Origin: an uncultured Prevotella sp.
Lineage (GTDB): Bacteria > Bacteroidota > Bacteroidia > Bacteroidales > Bacteroidaceae
Length of the DNA: 21,732 nt
Assembly (NCBI GenBank): GCA_947072805.1
Contig: CAMTJK010000019.1
Coordinates: forward strand, 1 to 21,732
Reading direction: 5' to 3'
The translations under genes and the position numbers were made by a program. Positions 8,427 to 16,290 of this stretch are shown here, piece by piece. A model generated the notes under the pieces. It was not told where the DNA came from, did not search any database, and worked only from the letters and a program-made list of their open reading frames with translations. Positions within the stretch are counted from its first letter, which is position 1. Each line of letters begins with the position of its first letter.

Positions 8427-9068
8427 TTAATACATCCAAAGGTTTTTCTTTTCTTCTTTTATTGTTGTCTGCGGTCCATGTCCCGATAATACAACGGTAT
8501 CATTTGGTAATAGATCAAATATTTTCTGCAGACTTTCCTTTATATCCTTATAATTTCCAAATTCGAGGTCGGTCCTGCCAATGCTCATTTTAAATAATGT
8601 GTCACCAGAAAAAGCTACATTTTCCTCCTTGCAATAAAAGAAGACGGATCCAGGCGTGTGCCCAGGAGTGGTTATTATGGTGAATTCATGATTTCCAAAA
8701 CTTATGGTGTCGTTTTCAGAAAAGCATTTTCCTACAATTGGTAGTTCATAGTCTAAATGTATATTTGCAAATAATACAGCCTGTTCATGAAGTTTATCCA
8801 TAAGACACATGTCTGCATCACATACTTCTGGATAGACGCCGAACTCAGTTGTAATTGTATTGTTACCAAAGTTATGATCAATATGGGCATGTGTTGATAT
8901 GAGATGTTTTATCGAGAGAACATTGCCTCTTATATAATTTACGATGACTTTCCGTTCTTCAGGAAAAAAAGCCCCACAGTCAATAACTACTGCATCTTTG
9001 GTCTCGTCATATACAATATAGGTATTCTCCTGAAAAGGATTACAAACAAAACGTTCAATGTGTAACAT
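8427..9068 (-). CDS. Glyoxalase-II-like metallo-beta-lactamase-fold hydrolase
   Basis: This 213-residue cytoplasmic protein has the complete binuclear metal site of the family: STHAHIDH (His60, His62, Asp64, His65), PGHTPGS (His137), SGDTLF (Asp156) and SGHGP (His197). The GRTD motif (164-167) and overall length match the short glyoxalase-II-like (YcbL-type) hydrolases. These cleave thioesters such as S-lactoylglutathione analogues, though the true substrate in Bacteroidetes is not settled. It is the last gene of a minus-strand operon, 33 bases after rsmG. The ATG at 9068 begins the typical MLHIERFVCNPFQENTY N-terminus, where NPFQENTY is characteristic of the family. Confidence 0.9.
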   Translation of the reverse strand: MLHIERFVCNPFQENTYIVYDETKDAVVIDCGAFFPEERKVIVNYIRGNVLSIKHLISTHAHIDHNFGNNTITTEFGVYPEVCDADMCLMDKLHEQAVLFANIHLDYELPIVGKCFSENDTISFGNHEFTIITTPGHTPGSVFFYCKEENVAFSGDTLFKMSIGRTDLEFGNYKDIKESLQKIFDLLPNDTVVLSGHGPQTTIKEEKKNLWMY

Positions 9069-9101
9069 AATAATTATTTTTGGGTGGATACTTTTGCGAA
9101 T

Positions 9102-9722
9102 CTACATCGGTACATGCACAATATGTTTTCCTTTGAACCATTCTTCTGAAAAAATAGTGCTGATATCTGTAACATCTGCGATTTTTCTATATGGCGATAT
9201 TTCATTGTCAATATTACCACCCTTAAGACATATAACACCATTGGAAATTTCGTTTCTAGATGTCTTAGATATGTTTTTTCGAACAATTCTTATCAAGTCA
9301 GGCATTTGCATCACCGCACGGCTTACAACAAAGTCATACAAGCCTTTCTCTTCTTCACCGCGAATGTGTTCTGTTCTGCAGTTTTCCAGGCCTATAGATC
9401 TTATAATTTCATCAGCTACATGTATTTTTTTTCTTGTTCCATCAATAAGTTTGAAAGACACGTTTGGAAACATTATTGCCAATGGAATGCCAGGGAATCC
9501 ACCACCAGTACCGAAATCTAGTATTGTTGTTTCGGGACGGAAATTCACATATTTTGAAATCGCCAATGAGTGCTGCACATGATGTTCGTAGAGATTGTTT
9601 ATGTCTTTTCTGGAAATTACATTTATTCTCGTATTCCATTCTGCATATAGGTCAAACAAAGCTTCATACTGTTTTTTTTGGATTTCAGTAAGATGGGGAA
9701 AATATTTTAATATGTTCTGCAT
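9102..9722 (-). CDS. rsmG: 16S rRNA (guanine-N7)-methyltransferase RsmG
   Basis: This 206-residue enzyme methylates N7 of a conserved guanine in 16S rRNA (G527 in E. coli numbering) using S-adenosylmethionine. The SAM-binding loop is ILDFGTGGGFPGIPLAI (about 67-83), followed by KLIDGTRKKIHV (95-106) and FVVSRAVMQMPDL (131-143). These are all RsmG hallmarks, and length is normal for the family. The N-terminal helical part (LYAEWNTRINVISRKD) is also typical. The gene begins 7 bases after the upstream lipoprotein gene ends, so the two are almost certainly co-transcribed. Confidence 0.95.
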   Translation of the reverse strand: MQNILKYFPHLTEIQKKQYEALFDLYAEWNTRINVISRKDINNLYEHHVQHSLAISKYVNFRPETTILDFGTGGGFPGIPLAIMFPNVSFKLIDGTRKKIHVADEIIRSIGLENCRTEHIRGEEEKGLYDFVVSRAVMQMPDLIRIVRKNISKTSRNEISNGVICLKGGNIDNEISPYRKIADVTDISTIFSEEWFKGKHIVHVPM

Positions 9723-9729
9723 AAATTAT

Positions 9730-10527
9730 TTATTTAATCAAAATGTCTTTCAGTTCGGTATATTTCAGAGTAAGTTCTATAGTTCCTTTGTCATAAGGTG
9801 CCAATTCAAAAACATTATATATGAATGTTATGCCATTTTCGCCGATAATATAATTGTTAGCCACAAACATCCCCATTGCATATAAATAACCTTCGACATG
9901 TAAGTCATCAGTGTTATTCAAGCCTGTTTTCGACATAAGGGCATTTAGTAATTTTTCTTTCAACGACTTTTCATAGCCCTTAACAAGCATATCTGCAAGT
10001 TGTACAGATCTTCCTGTTTTCGGATCTATATTTAAGACCAGTCGTTGCACTATACTGTTAGAACCTCCTTCATAATAGTTTAGCGTAGTTATGTATACAA
10101 TTATACCATTCCGTCCTTTTTCTATTCTACTACTCACATTATATCTGTATTCATACCAGCTTCGTCGTGTCGAATAATATGCATCTTCCCGATACATTTT
10201 TGAAAGCTCGTTTATATAGCTTTTTGTATAACAGCAGGCTGCAGAATCTACAATATGCGTCATAGAGCTGTTATTGACCTTTGTGCCGAACAACATCTCT
10301 GCTATGGCGTCATTTATATGGCGAGAAACAGAGTCTTTACCTTTGCTACAAAGTATATCTATCGACACATGGCATTCTGGTGAATTCTTATCGTTACACA
10401 TACGCACATTTTTTGACACACGCACCCTTTCAAATTCCAAACGAGATGCACTTTTGTTGCCGGAGCACGCCATTATTATCATAAATGCCACGATCATCAA
10501 TATCAACGGTACGTTTGCAGTATGCAT
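9730..10527 (-). CDS. DUF3298-domain (RsiV-like) lipoprotein
   Basis: This predicted lipoprotein has 265 residues. The signal sequence MHTANVPLILMIVAFMIIMAC ends in a lipobox-like IMAC, with Cys21 as the likely lipidated residue. The C-terminal half fits the DUF3298 pattern: RLVLNIDPKTGRSVQLADML near 170-189, then IGENGITFIYNVFELAPYDKG followed by an ELTLKYTEL strand at the end. Relatives include the extracytoplasmic part of RsiV; a lysozyme-binding or anti-sigma role is not shown here. The frame stays open 18 codons further upstream, but a promoter at 10552-10582 and the clean signal sequence favour the ATG at 10527. It is the first gene of an operon with rsmG and the metallo-hydrolase. Confidence 0.8.
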   Translation of the reverse strand: MHTANVPLILMIVAFMIIMACSGNKSASRLEFERVRVSKNVRMCNDKNSPECHVSIDILCSKGKDSVSRHINDAIAEMLFGTKVNNSSMTHIVDSAACCYTKSYINELSKMYREDAYYSTRRSWYEYRYNVSSRIEKGRNGIIVYITTLNYYEGGSNSIVQRLVLNIDPKTGRSVQLADMLVKGYEKSLKEKLLNALMSKTGLNNTDDLHVEGYLYAMGMFVANNYIIGENGITFIYNVFELAPYDKGTIELTLKYTELKDILIK

Positions 10528-10551
10528 AGCTAAAAGTATTGAATCCGATTG

Positions 10552-10582
10552 CAAATTTAGTATAAATGGAATTAAAAGCAAA
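10552..10582 (-). promoter_or_regulatory. Promoter of the lipoprotein-rsmG operon
   Basis: On the minus strand TTTG (10582-10579), 19 bases and TAAATTTG (10559-10552) match the Bacteroidetes promoter consensus. The start site would fall near 10545, about 18 bases before the ATG at 10527. Confidence 0.7.
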
Positions 10583-10613
10583 ATAAAAAAATTCTTATTC
10601 TAAATAAAAATAT

Positions 10614-10621
10614 TAATTTTG
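10614..10621 (+). promoter_or_regulatory. Candidate -7 box for the HAD-panB operon
   Basis: TAATTTTG fits TAnnTTTG and lies 24 bases before the ATG at 10646. The upstream TTTG box is not recognisable; the sequence there is AT-rich. It lies back to back with the lipoprotein promoter. Confidence 0.5.
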
Positions 10622-10645
10622 CAAATTACTATGATATCATAAAAC

Positions 10646-11305
10646 ATGAAAGAAGAAGTAAAACTAAAGGCCGCATTGTTCGACCTGGATGGAGTGGTAT
10701 TTGACACAGAGCCTCAATACACCATATTTTGGGGAAAGCAATGTTTGGAGTTTCATCCCGATGTGCATGGCTTGGAGAAAAGAATAAAGGGACAGACACT
10801 CGTCAAGATATTTTCCGAGTATTTTAGCGGTCCCTTAGAGACTGTGCGTCCTACTATTATGGAACGTTTATATCAATTTGAACGTACTATGTCATTTGAT
10901 TACTTGAATGGTTTTGTGAATCTTGTCGAGGACTTAAAGTTTAATAAAGTGCACACTGCTGTTGTAACCAGTTCCAATAAGGCGAAGATGAACAGCGTAT
11001 ATTCCGCTCATCCGGAATTTATGCAACTGTTTGATATTATCCTCACCTCGGAAGACTTCACAAAAAGTAAACCTCATCCAGAATGCTATTTAAAAGCAGC
11101 CTCTTTGCTCAATGTTACCACAGAGGAATGTCTTGTCTTTGAAGACAGTTTCAATGGCCTCCACTCAGGTAAGGCAGCAGGAATGAAGGTTGTTGGCGTG
11201 GCATCTACCAATAGTGTTAGTTCTATTGCTCCTTATTCCGACCTTGTGGTCGAGGACTATAATGATTTATGCTTCGATACATGTAATAGAATATTAAAAC
11301 ATTAA
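10646..11305 (+). CDS. HAD-superfamily phosphatase, beta-phosphoglucomutase-like
   Basis: This 219-residue cytoplasmic phosphohydrolase or phosphomutase has all four HAD motifs. Motif I is LFDLDGVVFDTEP (nucleophile Asp13, general acid/base Asp15). Motif II is VVTSSNK (Ser109/Ser110). Motif III is KSKPHPECY (Lys142). Motif IV is CLVFEDSFNG (Glu166, Asp167). A helical cap between residues 20 and 85 marks it as subfamily I. The natural substrate cannot be read from the sequence. panB follows after 11 bases, so the two share a transcript, but no known link to pantothenate synthesis is implied. Confidence 0.88.
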   Translation: MKEEVKLKAALFDLDGVVFDTEPQYTIFWGKQCLEFHPDVHGLEKRIKGQTLVKIFSEYFSGPLETVRPTIMERLYQFERTMSFDYLNGFVNLVEDLKFNKVHTAVVTSSNKAKMNSVYSAHPEFMQLFDIILTSEDFTKSKPHPECYLKAASLLNVTTEECLVFEDSFNGLHSGKAAGMKVVGVASTNSVSSIAPYSDLVVEDYNDLCFDTCNRILKH

Positions 11306-11316
11306 GGAAAAAGAAA

Positions 11317-12138
11317 ATGGCTGGTTATTTGAACAGTGATTCCCGAAAAGTCACTACACACCGTTTCATGGAAATGAAACAGGAAGGCGAGAAAATATCT
11401 ATGCTCACCTCCTACGATTTCACTACTGCTAGCATTGTGGACCGTGCTGGTGTAGATGCTATTCTTGTGGGCGATTCAGCCTCAAATGTCATGGCTGGTA
11501 ATACGACAACACTCCCAATTACTGTTGAGCAGATGATATATCATGCGCGCTCTGTGGTAAGAGCGGTGAAGCGTGCCCTTGTTGTGTGTGACATGCCTTT
11601 TGGAAGCTATCAGTCTGGCTGTTCTGACGGCGTACGTAACGCTATACGTATAATGAAAGAAAGCGGATGTGATGCCTTGAAGCTTGAGGGTGGCATAGAA
11701 ATCCTTGATACAGTTAGACACATTCTTGATGCAGGGATTCCAGTAATGGGACATCTTGGACTTACCCCTCAGAGTATCAATAAATTCGGAACATATGCAG
11801 TAAGAGCTAAAGAAGAGGCCGAGGCTGAGAAATTGATAAATGACGCAATCGCTCTTGATAATGCAGGCTGTTTTGGCATTGTCCTGGAAAAAGTACCAGC
11901 AGCTTTGGCTTCACATGTTACAAATGAAATTTCAGTTCCTACAATAGGCATCGGAGCCGGTAATGGAACTGATGGTCAGGTACTCGTTGTTGCAGATATG
12001 TTAGGAATGACTCAAGGTTTCACCCCACGCTTCCTTCGAAAATATACAGATCTTCACACCATCATGACAGATGCCATAGGAAAATACGTAGAGGACGTAA
12101 AAAGCTGTGACTTCCCTAATGAAAAGGAATCTTATTGA
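11317..12138 (+). CDS. panB: 3-methyl-2-oxobutanoate hydroxymethyltransferase
   Basis: PanB makes ketopantoate from 3-methyl-2-oxobutanoate and methylene-tetrahydrofolate, the first committed step toward pantothenate and CoA. The 273-residue protein has the expected motifs: MLTSYDFTTA (29-38), ILVGDSASNVMAG (49-61, metal ligand Asp53), DMPFGSYQ (92-99, metal ligand Asp92), KLEGG (122-126, Glu124), VMGHLGLTPQS (143-153), VLEKVP (189-194, catalytic Glu191) and TIGIGAG (209-215). It is complete and of normal length. AAGGAAAAAG precedes the ATG. Confidence 0.97.
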   Translation: MAGYLNSDSRKVTTHRFMEMKQEGEKISMLTSYDFTTASIVDRAGVDAILVGDSASNVMAGNTTTLPITVEQMIYHARSVVRAVKRALVVCDMPFGSYQSGCSDGVRNAIRIMKESGCDALKLEGGIEILDTVRHILDAGIPVMGHLGLTPQSINKFGTYAVRAKEEAEAEKLINDAIALDNAGCFGIVLEKVPAALASHVTNEISVPTIGIGAGNGTDGQVLVVADMLGMTQGFTPRFLRKYTDLHTIMTDAIGKYVEDVKSCDFPNEKESY

Positions 12139-12416
12139 AAGTATCATAATCCCAAGCATATAAAAATTACTTTCACATTAGTAGAATAAAAAACTATATT
12201 ATTATTTATAGAGAAAATCTGTCGTTAGAATATACAAAAGACTTGTTATGCTTATAACTGATAGATAACAACATATGTGCTATATATTTTTCTAATGAAT
12301 GTCATTTGAAAACGACATATGCAGGTTTATTCATCGGTATTTACGAAGCTAAACATAAATAACAATCTAACGGCAGATTTGTTTCTCATAATTATTAGAG
12401 ACTCTATTAGTGATAG
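12139..12416. other. Spacer between convergent genes
   Basis: This 278-base AT-rich stretch lies between the ends of panB and the DUF5686 gene. It holds no credible open frame. I see no compact hairpin with a T-run that would terminate either gene. Its notable content is the inverted repeat at 12215-12229 and 12366-12380, listed separately. Confidence 0.7.
12215..12380. repeat. 15-base inverted repeat flanking 136 bases
   Basis: AAATCTGTCGTTAGA (12215-12229) is the reverse complement of TCTAACGGCAGATTT (12366-12380) except at one base. Outside the arms, GAGAA (12211-12215) and TTTCTC (12382-12387) continue the symmetry with a 3-base offset. This could be the ends of a decayed small mobile element, or a long-range RNA stem between two 3' ends. 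No flanking target duplication is evident. Confidence 0.55.
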
Positions 12417-14441
12417 TTACCATTTTCGGAACAATTCAAATGTGAATTTGCTCCCAAACTCATAAAAATGTCCATTTGCTATACTGCCGAACACTCCGAT
12501 TGAAAAATACCTGTTCGTTAGACCGTAACCCAACTCAATATATGGACGTACATGATCGATATCCAGTATTCCCAAATATAAACGCTCGGTTTCTATGTAT
12601 TTACCTAAAAATGGTAGCCAGGTAAGGCACATCAGAGGTGATTCATATGAAGTATTAGCCCTTACATAATATGTAGAAGTATTATACCATTGACTATTGA
12701 TTAATTGAAAATTGCCAGTCCATTCATCATCCCAACCATCTGGCAAGTAGTTTTCCTTAAAATTTGAATAATCAACAAAATACTCACTTGTTTTGTTTGT
12801 ATAAAAACCTGCTCCCAATCTGAAATTAAAAGTTCTCAATCGAGTCAGTGTTTTTTTATATGATACATCAAATTCCCAACGCTCATATCCAATATTGGAA
12901 TCTATGATTCCTTTTAAACTCCTTTCATAATTTGCAGTAAATAATGGTCCGTTTTCATAAGGGTGAATGCCAATACAGATTTGAGGAGCAAAACTTTGAT
13001 ATTTTGATGGTTTCCCAAGCATCTCCATGTTGTATCTGTTTACAGCAATGCGTTTATGGAATACACACCCCATGGTAAAATCAATATGTTTTCCTAAAGA
13101 TATGTTGTTTTTTATCTGATATATCTCATCGTTAAAGTAGTCCAAATTTAAGGCGGTAAAATCAATGGTATCCCTATTCTCGTCTTTTATTATATCCAAA
13201 ACGCTTGAATTAGTTATTCGGTTACCGTTTTTCCAGGTAAATTCTATCCAATTGTTTTTCTTTCGATTATATGTATATCGCAATGGCGTGGAATAAAAGA
13301 ATTCTTTTATCTTGAAATTATACCCAACATGGGGAGTGAATGATATATCCTGATTTTTATTGACTTGTAGTTTTGCTCCAATTTTCACTTTATATGCAAG
13401 ACCTCTGCTATGGCTATAGCTTAGATATAACGGATTAAATAATGGTGAGAAACGTATAGATGCATTTGATGACTGTGCACTTATACTGTTAAGCATATGA
13501 TCTCCTATAATATTCCATGCAAAATCACGAATTTTATTTTCGTGTTTTGAAGTGTTTCTAATAGAATCAGTATGTAATTTTTCTTCGTAATCTTTATCGT
13601 AAGCTGACTTTTCAAATGCAGAAAGAGGGTAGGGGCGTATTCTTTCCATTAGATTCAGATCTGTAACATTGGATATTGAATCGGGTAATGAAATTGGACA
13701 TTCCAGCCCAACGGTAAATCTTGCACATATTTTATTACCCATAAATTTAAAATCCGCTTGCGTATCACATCGTAAAGGTAAATCTGCATTTTTCCTGATA
13801 CTATCACCCATATCCGAATTTATTTCAAATTTTATCAAGTCATATTCTCCTTTGAAATATACATTATGTATCCGACCGGAATGCTTATTTATTACAGCAT
13901 ATCCGTTAATCAATTGAGTATTTTTTATTTTAGGACGGAATGATAAATAAATAAAGTCTGGTGTTAAGTTTTTAAAAAAATATTTATAATATTTACGATT
14001 TATTCTATGAAAAGGTGATATCATGTGTTCTTCATACAATGATATTCCATATATATTAGGAATTATGTAATCTAAAATTATTGGCATCGTCTTTCTGTAG
14101 CTTGCGAGACTGCCAGTAACAACCTGTCGCTTGATATTGTAATTACCATAATCAGAAAAATATACCTTCCCATATGTTTCTCCGACATACATTCTTTTAC
14201 CTTTAGCAATTGTGTACATTGTCGGTATTAAAAATAATGTAGGATTTCTTTTGATGGTATTAAAACTATATTTTAAATAAATATTGCCAAGAGAATCTTC
14301 CACATAGTTTGGCATACTGTGTGTGTCATGATACGAGAAAAGTCTTTCTAGATATATCGTATCTTGTTTTATTTTTGCAAATATAATGCTGGGCATGAAA
14401 TACATGCCCAGCATTATGTATATGAACCTTACATATTTCAC
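12417..14441 (-). CDS. DUF5686-type outer-membrane beta-barrel protein
   Basis: This 674-residue exported protein starts with a signal peptide (KYVRFIYIMLGMYFMPSIIFA, about residues 2-22). Its second half is rich in alternating aromatic strands and ends with a Trp-terminated beta-strand (KFTFELFRKW), as expected of an outer-membrane barrel. Segments such as SPLFNPLYLSYSHSRGLAYK, FTPHVGYNFK and YIELGYGLTNRYFSIGVFGS match my memory of the DUF5686 family in Bacteroidetes. Many of those begin with a carboxypeptidase-regulatory-like domain, which is not recognisable here. The function of the family is unknown. The frame starts with GTG at 14441; the next Met (residue 10) would remove the charged part of the signal peptide. 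It follows the sigma factor gene by 50 bases on the same strand. Confidence 0.78.
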   Translation of the reverse strand: MKYVRFIYIMLGMYFMPSIIFAKIKQDTIYLERLFSYHDTHSMPNYVEDSLGNIYLKYSFNTIKRNPTLFLIPTMYTIAKGKRMYVGETYGKVYFSDYGNYNIKRQVVTGSLASYRKTMPIILDYIIPNIYGISLYEEHMISPFHRINRKYYKYFFKNLTPDFIYLSFRPKIKNTQLINGYAVINKHSGRIHNVYFKGEYDLIKFEINSDMGDSIRKNADLPLRCDTQADFKFMGNKICARFTVGLECPISLPDSISNVTDLNLMERIRPYPLSAFEKSAYDKDYEEKLHTDSIRNTSKHENKIRDFAWNIIGDHMLNSISAQSSNASIRFSPLFNPLYLSYSHSRGLAYKVKIGAKLQVNKNQDISFTPHVGYNFKIKEFFYSTPLRYTYNRKKNNWIEFTWKNGNRITNSSVLDIIKDENRDTIDFTALNLDYFNDEIYQIKNNISLGKHIDFTMGCVFHKRIAVNRYNMEMLGKPSKYQSFAPQICIGIHPYENGPLFTANYERSLKGIIDSNIGYERWEFDVSYKKTLTRLRTFNFRLGAGFYTNKTSEYFVDYSNFKENYLPDGWDDEWTGNFQLINSQWYNTSTYYVRANTSYESPLMCLTWLPFLGKYIETERLYLGILDIDHVRPYIELGYGLTNRYFSIGVFGSIANGHFYEFGSKFTFELFRKW

Positions 14442-14445
14442 ATCC

Positions 14446-14475
14446 CAAAAATAACAATTATTATTGTGGATGCAA
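14446..14475 (-). promoter_or_regulatory. Candidate promoter before the DUF5686 gene
   Basis: On the minus strand TTG (14475-14473), 19 bases and TATTTTTG (14453-14446) resemble a Bacteroidetes promoter. It would start transcription almost on the GTG start codon at 14441, which is awkward. Either this is chance, or the real start is the ATG ten codons in, or the mRNA is leaderless. Confidence 0.35.
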
Positions 14476-14491
14476 TATTCGGCATTTTAAA

Positions 14492-15364
14492 TTATCCTAA
14501 ATATTTCATTAGAATCTTTGCATTTCCGCTATCGCGGAGTTTTGCAATACTTTTTTCACGAATTTGTCTTACTCTTTCTCGTGTTAAGCCAAGCTGATCA
14601 CCGATTTCTTCAAGTCCTTTTTCATGACATCCGATACCGAAGCATTCTCTTATAATGGTAATTTCTCGTTCTTTCAGAACTTTATTAAGTACTGTATTAA
14701 GTTCTTGGGCCATCGACTCATGATCAACATTCCTATCTGTACGGCTATCTTCACCACTAGCCATAACATCTAACATACAATTATCCTCACCATCCTGGAA
14801 AGGTGCATCTATGGAAACGTGATGACCGTCAGCCATTAAACTCTGACCAATCTTCTCTTCGTCCAAATTTGTAGCATCACTTAGTTCTGATACCGAGGGG
14901 TGGCGCTGGTTCTCCTGTTCAAATTTGTTGATTTCATGATTTATCTTATTTAAAGAGCCGACTTGATTTAAAGGAAGTCTTACAATACGGCTTTGTTCTG
15001 CAATAGCTTGCAAAATACTTTGCCTTATCCACCAAACAGCATATGATATAAATTTGAATCCGCGTGTTTCATCAAATTTTTGAGCAGCCTTTATTAATCC
15101 TATGTTTCCTTCGTCAATTAGATCTGTAAGAGTTAGCCCCTGGTGTTGATATTGTTTTGCTACAGATACAACAAAACGTAAATTAGCTGTCACTAATTTA
15201 TCCTTGGCGCGTTCTCCCTCTAATCCACCTTTTCTTATCTTTTGGGCTAATTCTATTTCTTCGTCAATTGAAATCAAAGGGGCACGTCCAATTTCAACCA
15301 GATATTTGTCTAATGCTTCACTTGAACGGTTCGTAATACTCTTCTGGATCTTTAATTGTCTCAT
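14492..15364 (-). CDS. rpoD: Primary (sigma-70 family) RNA polymerase sigma factor
   Basis: This 290-residue protein is the short primary sigma factor typical of Bacteroidetes, which recognises TTTG / TAnnTTTG promoters. Region 1.2 starts near LDKYLVEIGRAPLIS (18-32). Region 2 contains LVTANLRFVVSVAKQYQ (57-73), LTDLIDEGNIGLIKAAQKFD (79-98) and FKFISYAVWWIRQSILQAI (103-121), which binds the -10-like box. Region 3 starts at RLPLNQVGSLNKI, and region 4.2 is GLEEIGDQLGLTRERVRQI (250-268), the helix-turn-helix. There is no long region 1.1, as expected for the phylum. A different sigma-70 group member is possible but less likely. The DUF5686 gene lies 50 bases downstream. Confidence 0.93.
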   Translation of the reverse strand: MRQLKIQKSITNRSSEALDKYLVEIGRAPLISIDEEIELAQKIRKGGLEGERAKDKLVTANLRFVVSVAKQYQHQGLTLTDLIDEGNIGLIKAAQKFDETRGFKFISYAVWWIRQSILQAIAEQSRIVRLPLNQVGSLNKINHEINKFEQENQRHPSVSELSDATNLDEEKIGQSLMADGHHVSIDAPFQDGEDNCMLDVMASGEDSRTDRNVDHESMAQELNTVLNKVLKEREITIIRECFGIGCHEKGLEEIGDQLGLTRERVRQIREKSIAKLRDSGNAKILMKYLG

Positions 15365-15391
15365 TCTACAAAACTTATAATATTATAATTG

Positions 15392-15404
15392 TCTGATAAT
15401 CAGA
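15392..15404. repeat. 13-base palindrome upstream of rpoD
   Basis: TCTGAT-A-ATCAGA is a perfect inverted repeat 28 bases upstream of the rpoD start codon, inside the predicted leader. A further TCTGAT lies at 15502-15507 on the other side of the divergent promoters. It may be an operator or a small hairpin, or simply chance. Confidence 0.4.
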
Positions 15405-15434
15405 TTTATATAAACATAGATTCAAAAAGCGCTG

Positions 15435-15442
15435 CAAAATTA
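15435..15442 (-). promoter_or_regulatory. Candidate -7 box of rpoD
   Basis: On the minus strand TAATTTTG fits TAnnTTTG and would give a leader of about 65 bases. The expected TTTG box 19-20 bases further upstream is missing; that position is a T-rich tract. Confidence 0.45.
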
Positions 15443-15549
15443 CAAAAAAAAACAATAGGGTGTTTGTATTGTGGCGATGTTTTTGTATTAAAAACCGTTA
15501 ATCTGATTCTTTTTATTGCAAAATGTTCATTTCCTATGATTTAAATAAC

Positions 15550-15557
15550 TATCTTTG
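15550..15557 (+). promoter_or_regulatory. Candidate -7 box for the 15589 gene
   Basis: TATCTTTG matches the consensus exactly and lies 31 bases before the ATG at 15589. The upstream box is weak (TTCA near 15526). This promoter may also serve the CE12 and GH106 genes, since I found no further TAnnTTTG box before them. Confidence 0.55.
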
Positions 15558-15588
15558 TAGTACTGTAATGTTCAAATAACTAAAACAA

Positions 15589-16218
15589 ATGAAAAAGACT
15601 TTGTTATTTATTTGCTTCAATTTTATTATGTATCATATTGTGGCGCAGTCAAGTGTTAATCATATAGATCGTACAACAGTTTACGATAATTTCCAGAATG
15701 CTGTTATCTATTTAAATAATGGAACTATGGTAAAGGAGAAACAAGCTAACATTTTTCTAAAGAACTGTTATTTGGTATATAAGAAAAATAATTCTGTGAT
15801 GCAGGCAAATATGGATAACATTGTGTCTGTAAAGTTTGAAGATAAGGAATATTTGAAAATTGATTCAGGACTTGCATGTGTAATAGATTCTATTTCTGAT
15901 AAGAAATTACTTTGTATAACAAAAATTGATGTAGAAACATATAAAACTCAAATACTCAACAGTAGACAAATAACTAATCTTGAAATAAATAATCAAGTAA
16001 ATGTCACAACTACGGATGTTCTAGAGGATTCAAAATTATATCCGTTAATTAATTATTATTTTTTTAAAGTTCAAGATAGAATAATAAAAGTTCATGAGCG
16101 TAATATTCTTAAGAATATACCAAAAGATAATGTAAGAGTTTTCAAAACAATTATACATTCTCCTGATTTTTCTTGGTCTGACACAAAATATTTAAAAATG
16201 ATTTTATCTCTTTTATAA
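15589..16218 (+). CDS. Small exported protein of unknown function
   Basis: I do not recognise this 209-residue protein. Residues 1-19 (MKKTLLFICFNFIMYHIVA) form a signal peptide, followed by QSS, so it is exported to the periplasm or outside. The rest is predicted beta-rich (NAVIYLNNGTMVKEKQANIF, ...NIVSVKFEDKEYLKID) with a more helical end containing KVHERNILKNIPKDN. No lipobox, membrane segment or catalytic motif is visible. It is AT-rich, lies divergent from rpoD, and precedes the CE12 esterase by 72 bases. It may share a transcript with the pectin enzymes, but its role cannot be inferred from that alone. Confidence 0.75.
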   Translation: MKKTLLFICFNFIMYHIVAQSSVNHIDRTTVYDNFQNAVIYLNNGTMVKEKQANIFLKNCYLVYKKNNSVMQANMDNIVSVKFEDKEYLKIDSGLACVIDSISDKKLLCITKIDVETYKTQILNSRQITNLEINNQVNVTTTDVLEDSKLYPLINYYFFKVQDRIIKVHERNILKNIPKDNVRVFKTIIHSPDFSWSDTKYLKMILSLL

Positions 16219-16290
16219 AATCGCCTTACAACAGCCATAATCGACATTATGATAAATAATACATTTAATCATCTAAATACTAAAACAAAC

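Noticed and set aside
10528..10581. 18-codon N-terminal extension of the DUF3298 lipoprotein
   Set aside because: It overlaps a good promoter, and the lipoprotein signal sequence starts cleanly at 10527.
16249..16290. 14-codon N-terminal extension of the CE12 esterase
   Set aside because: It would place a polar segment before an otherwise normal signal peptide that starts at 16291.
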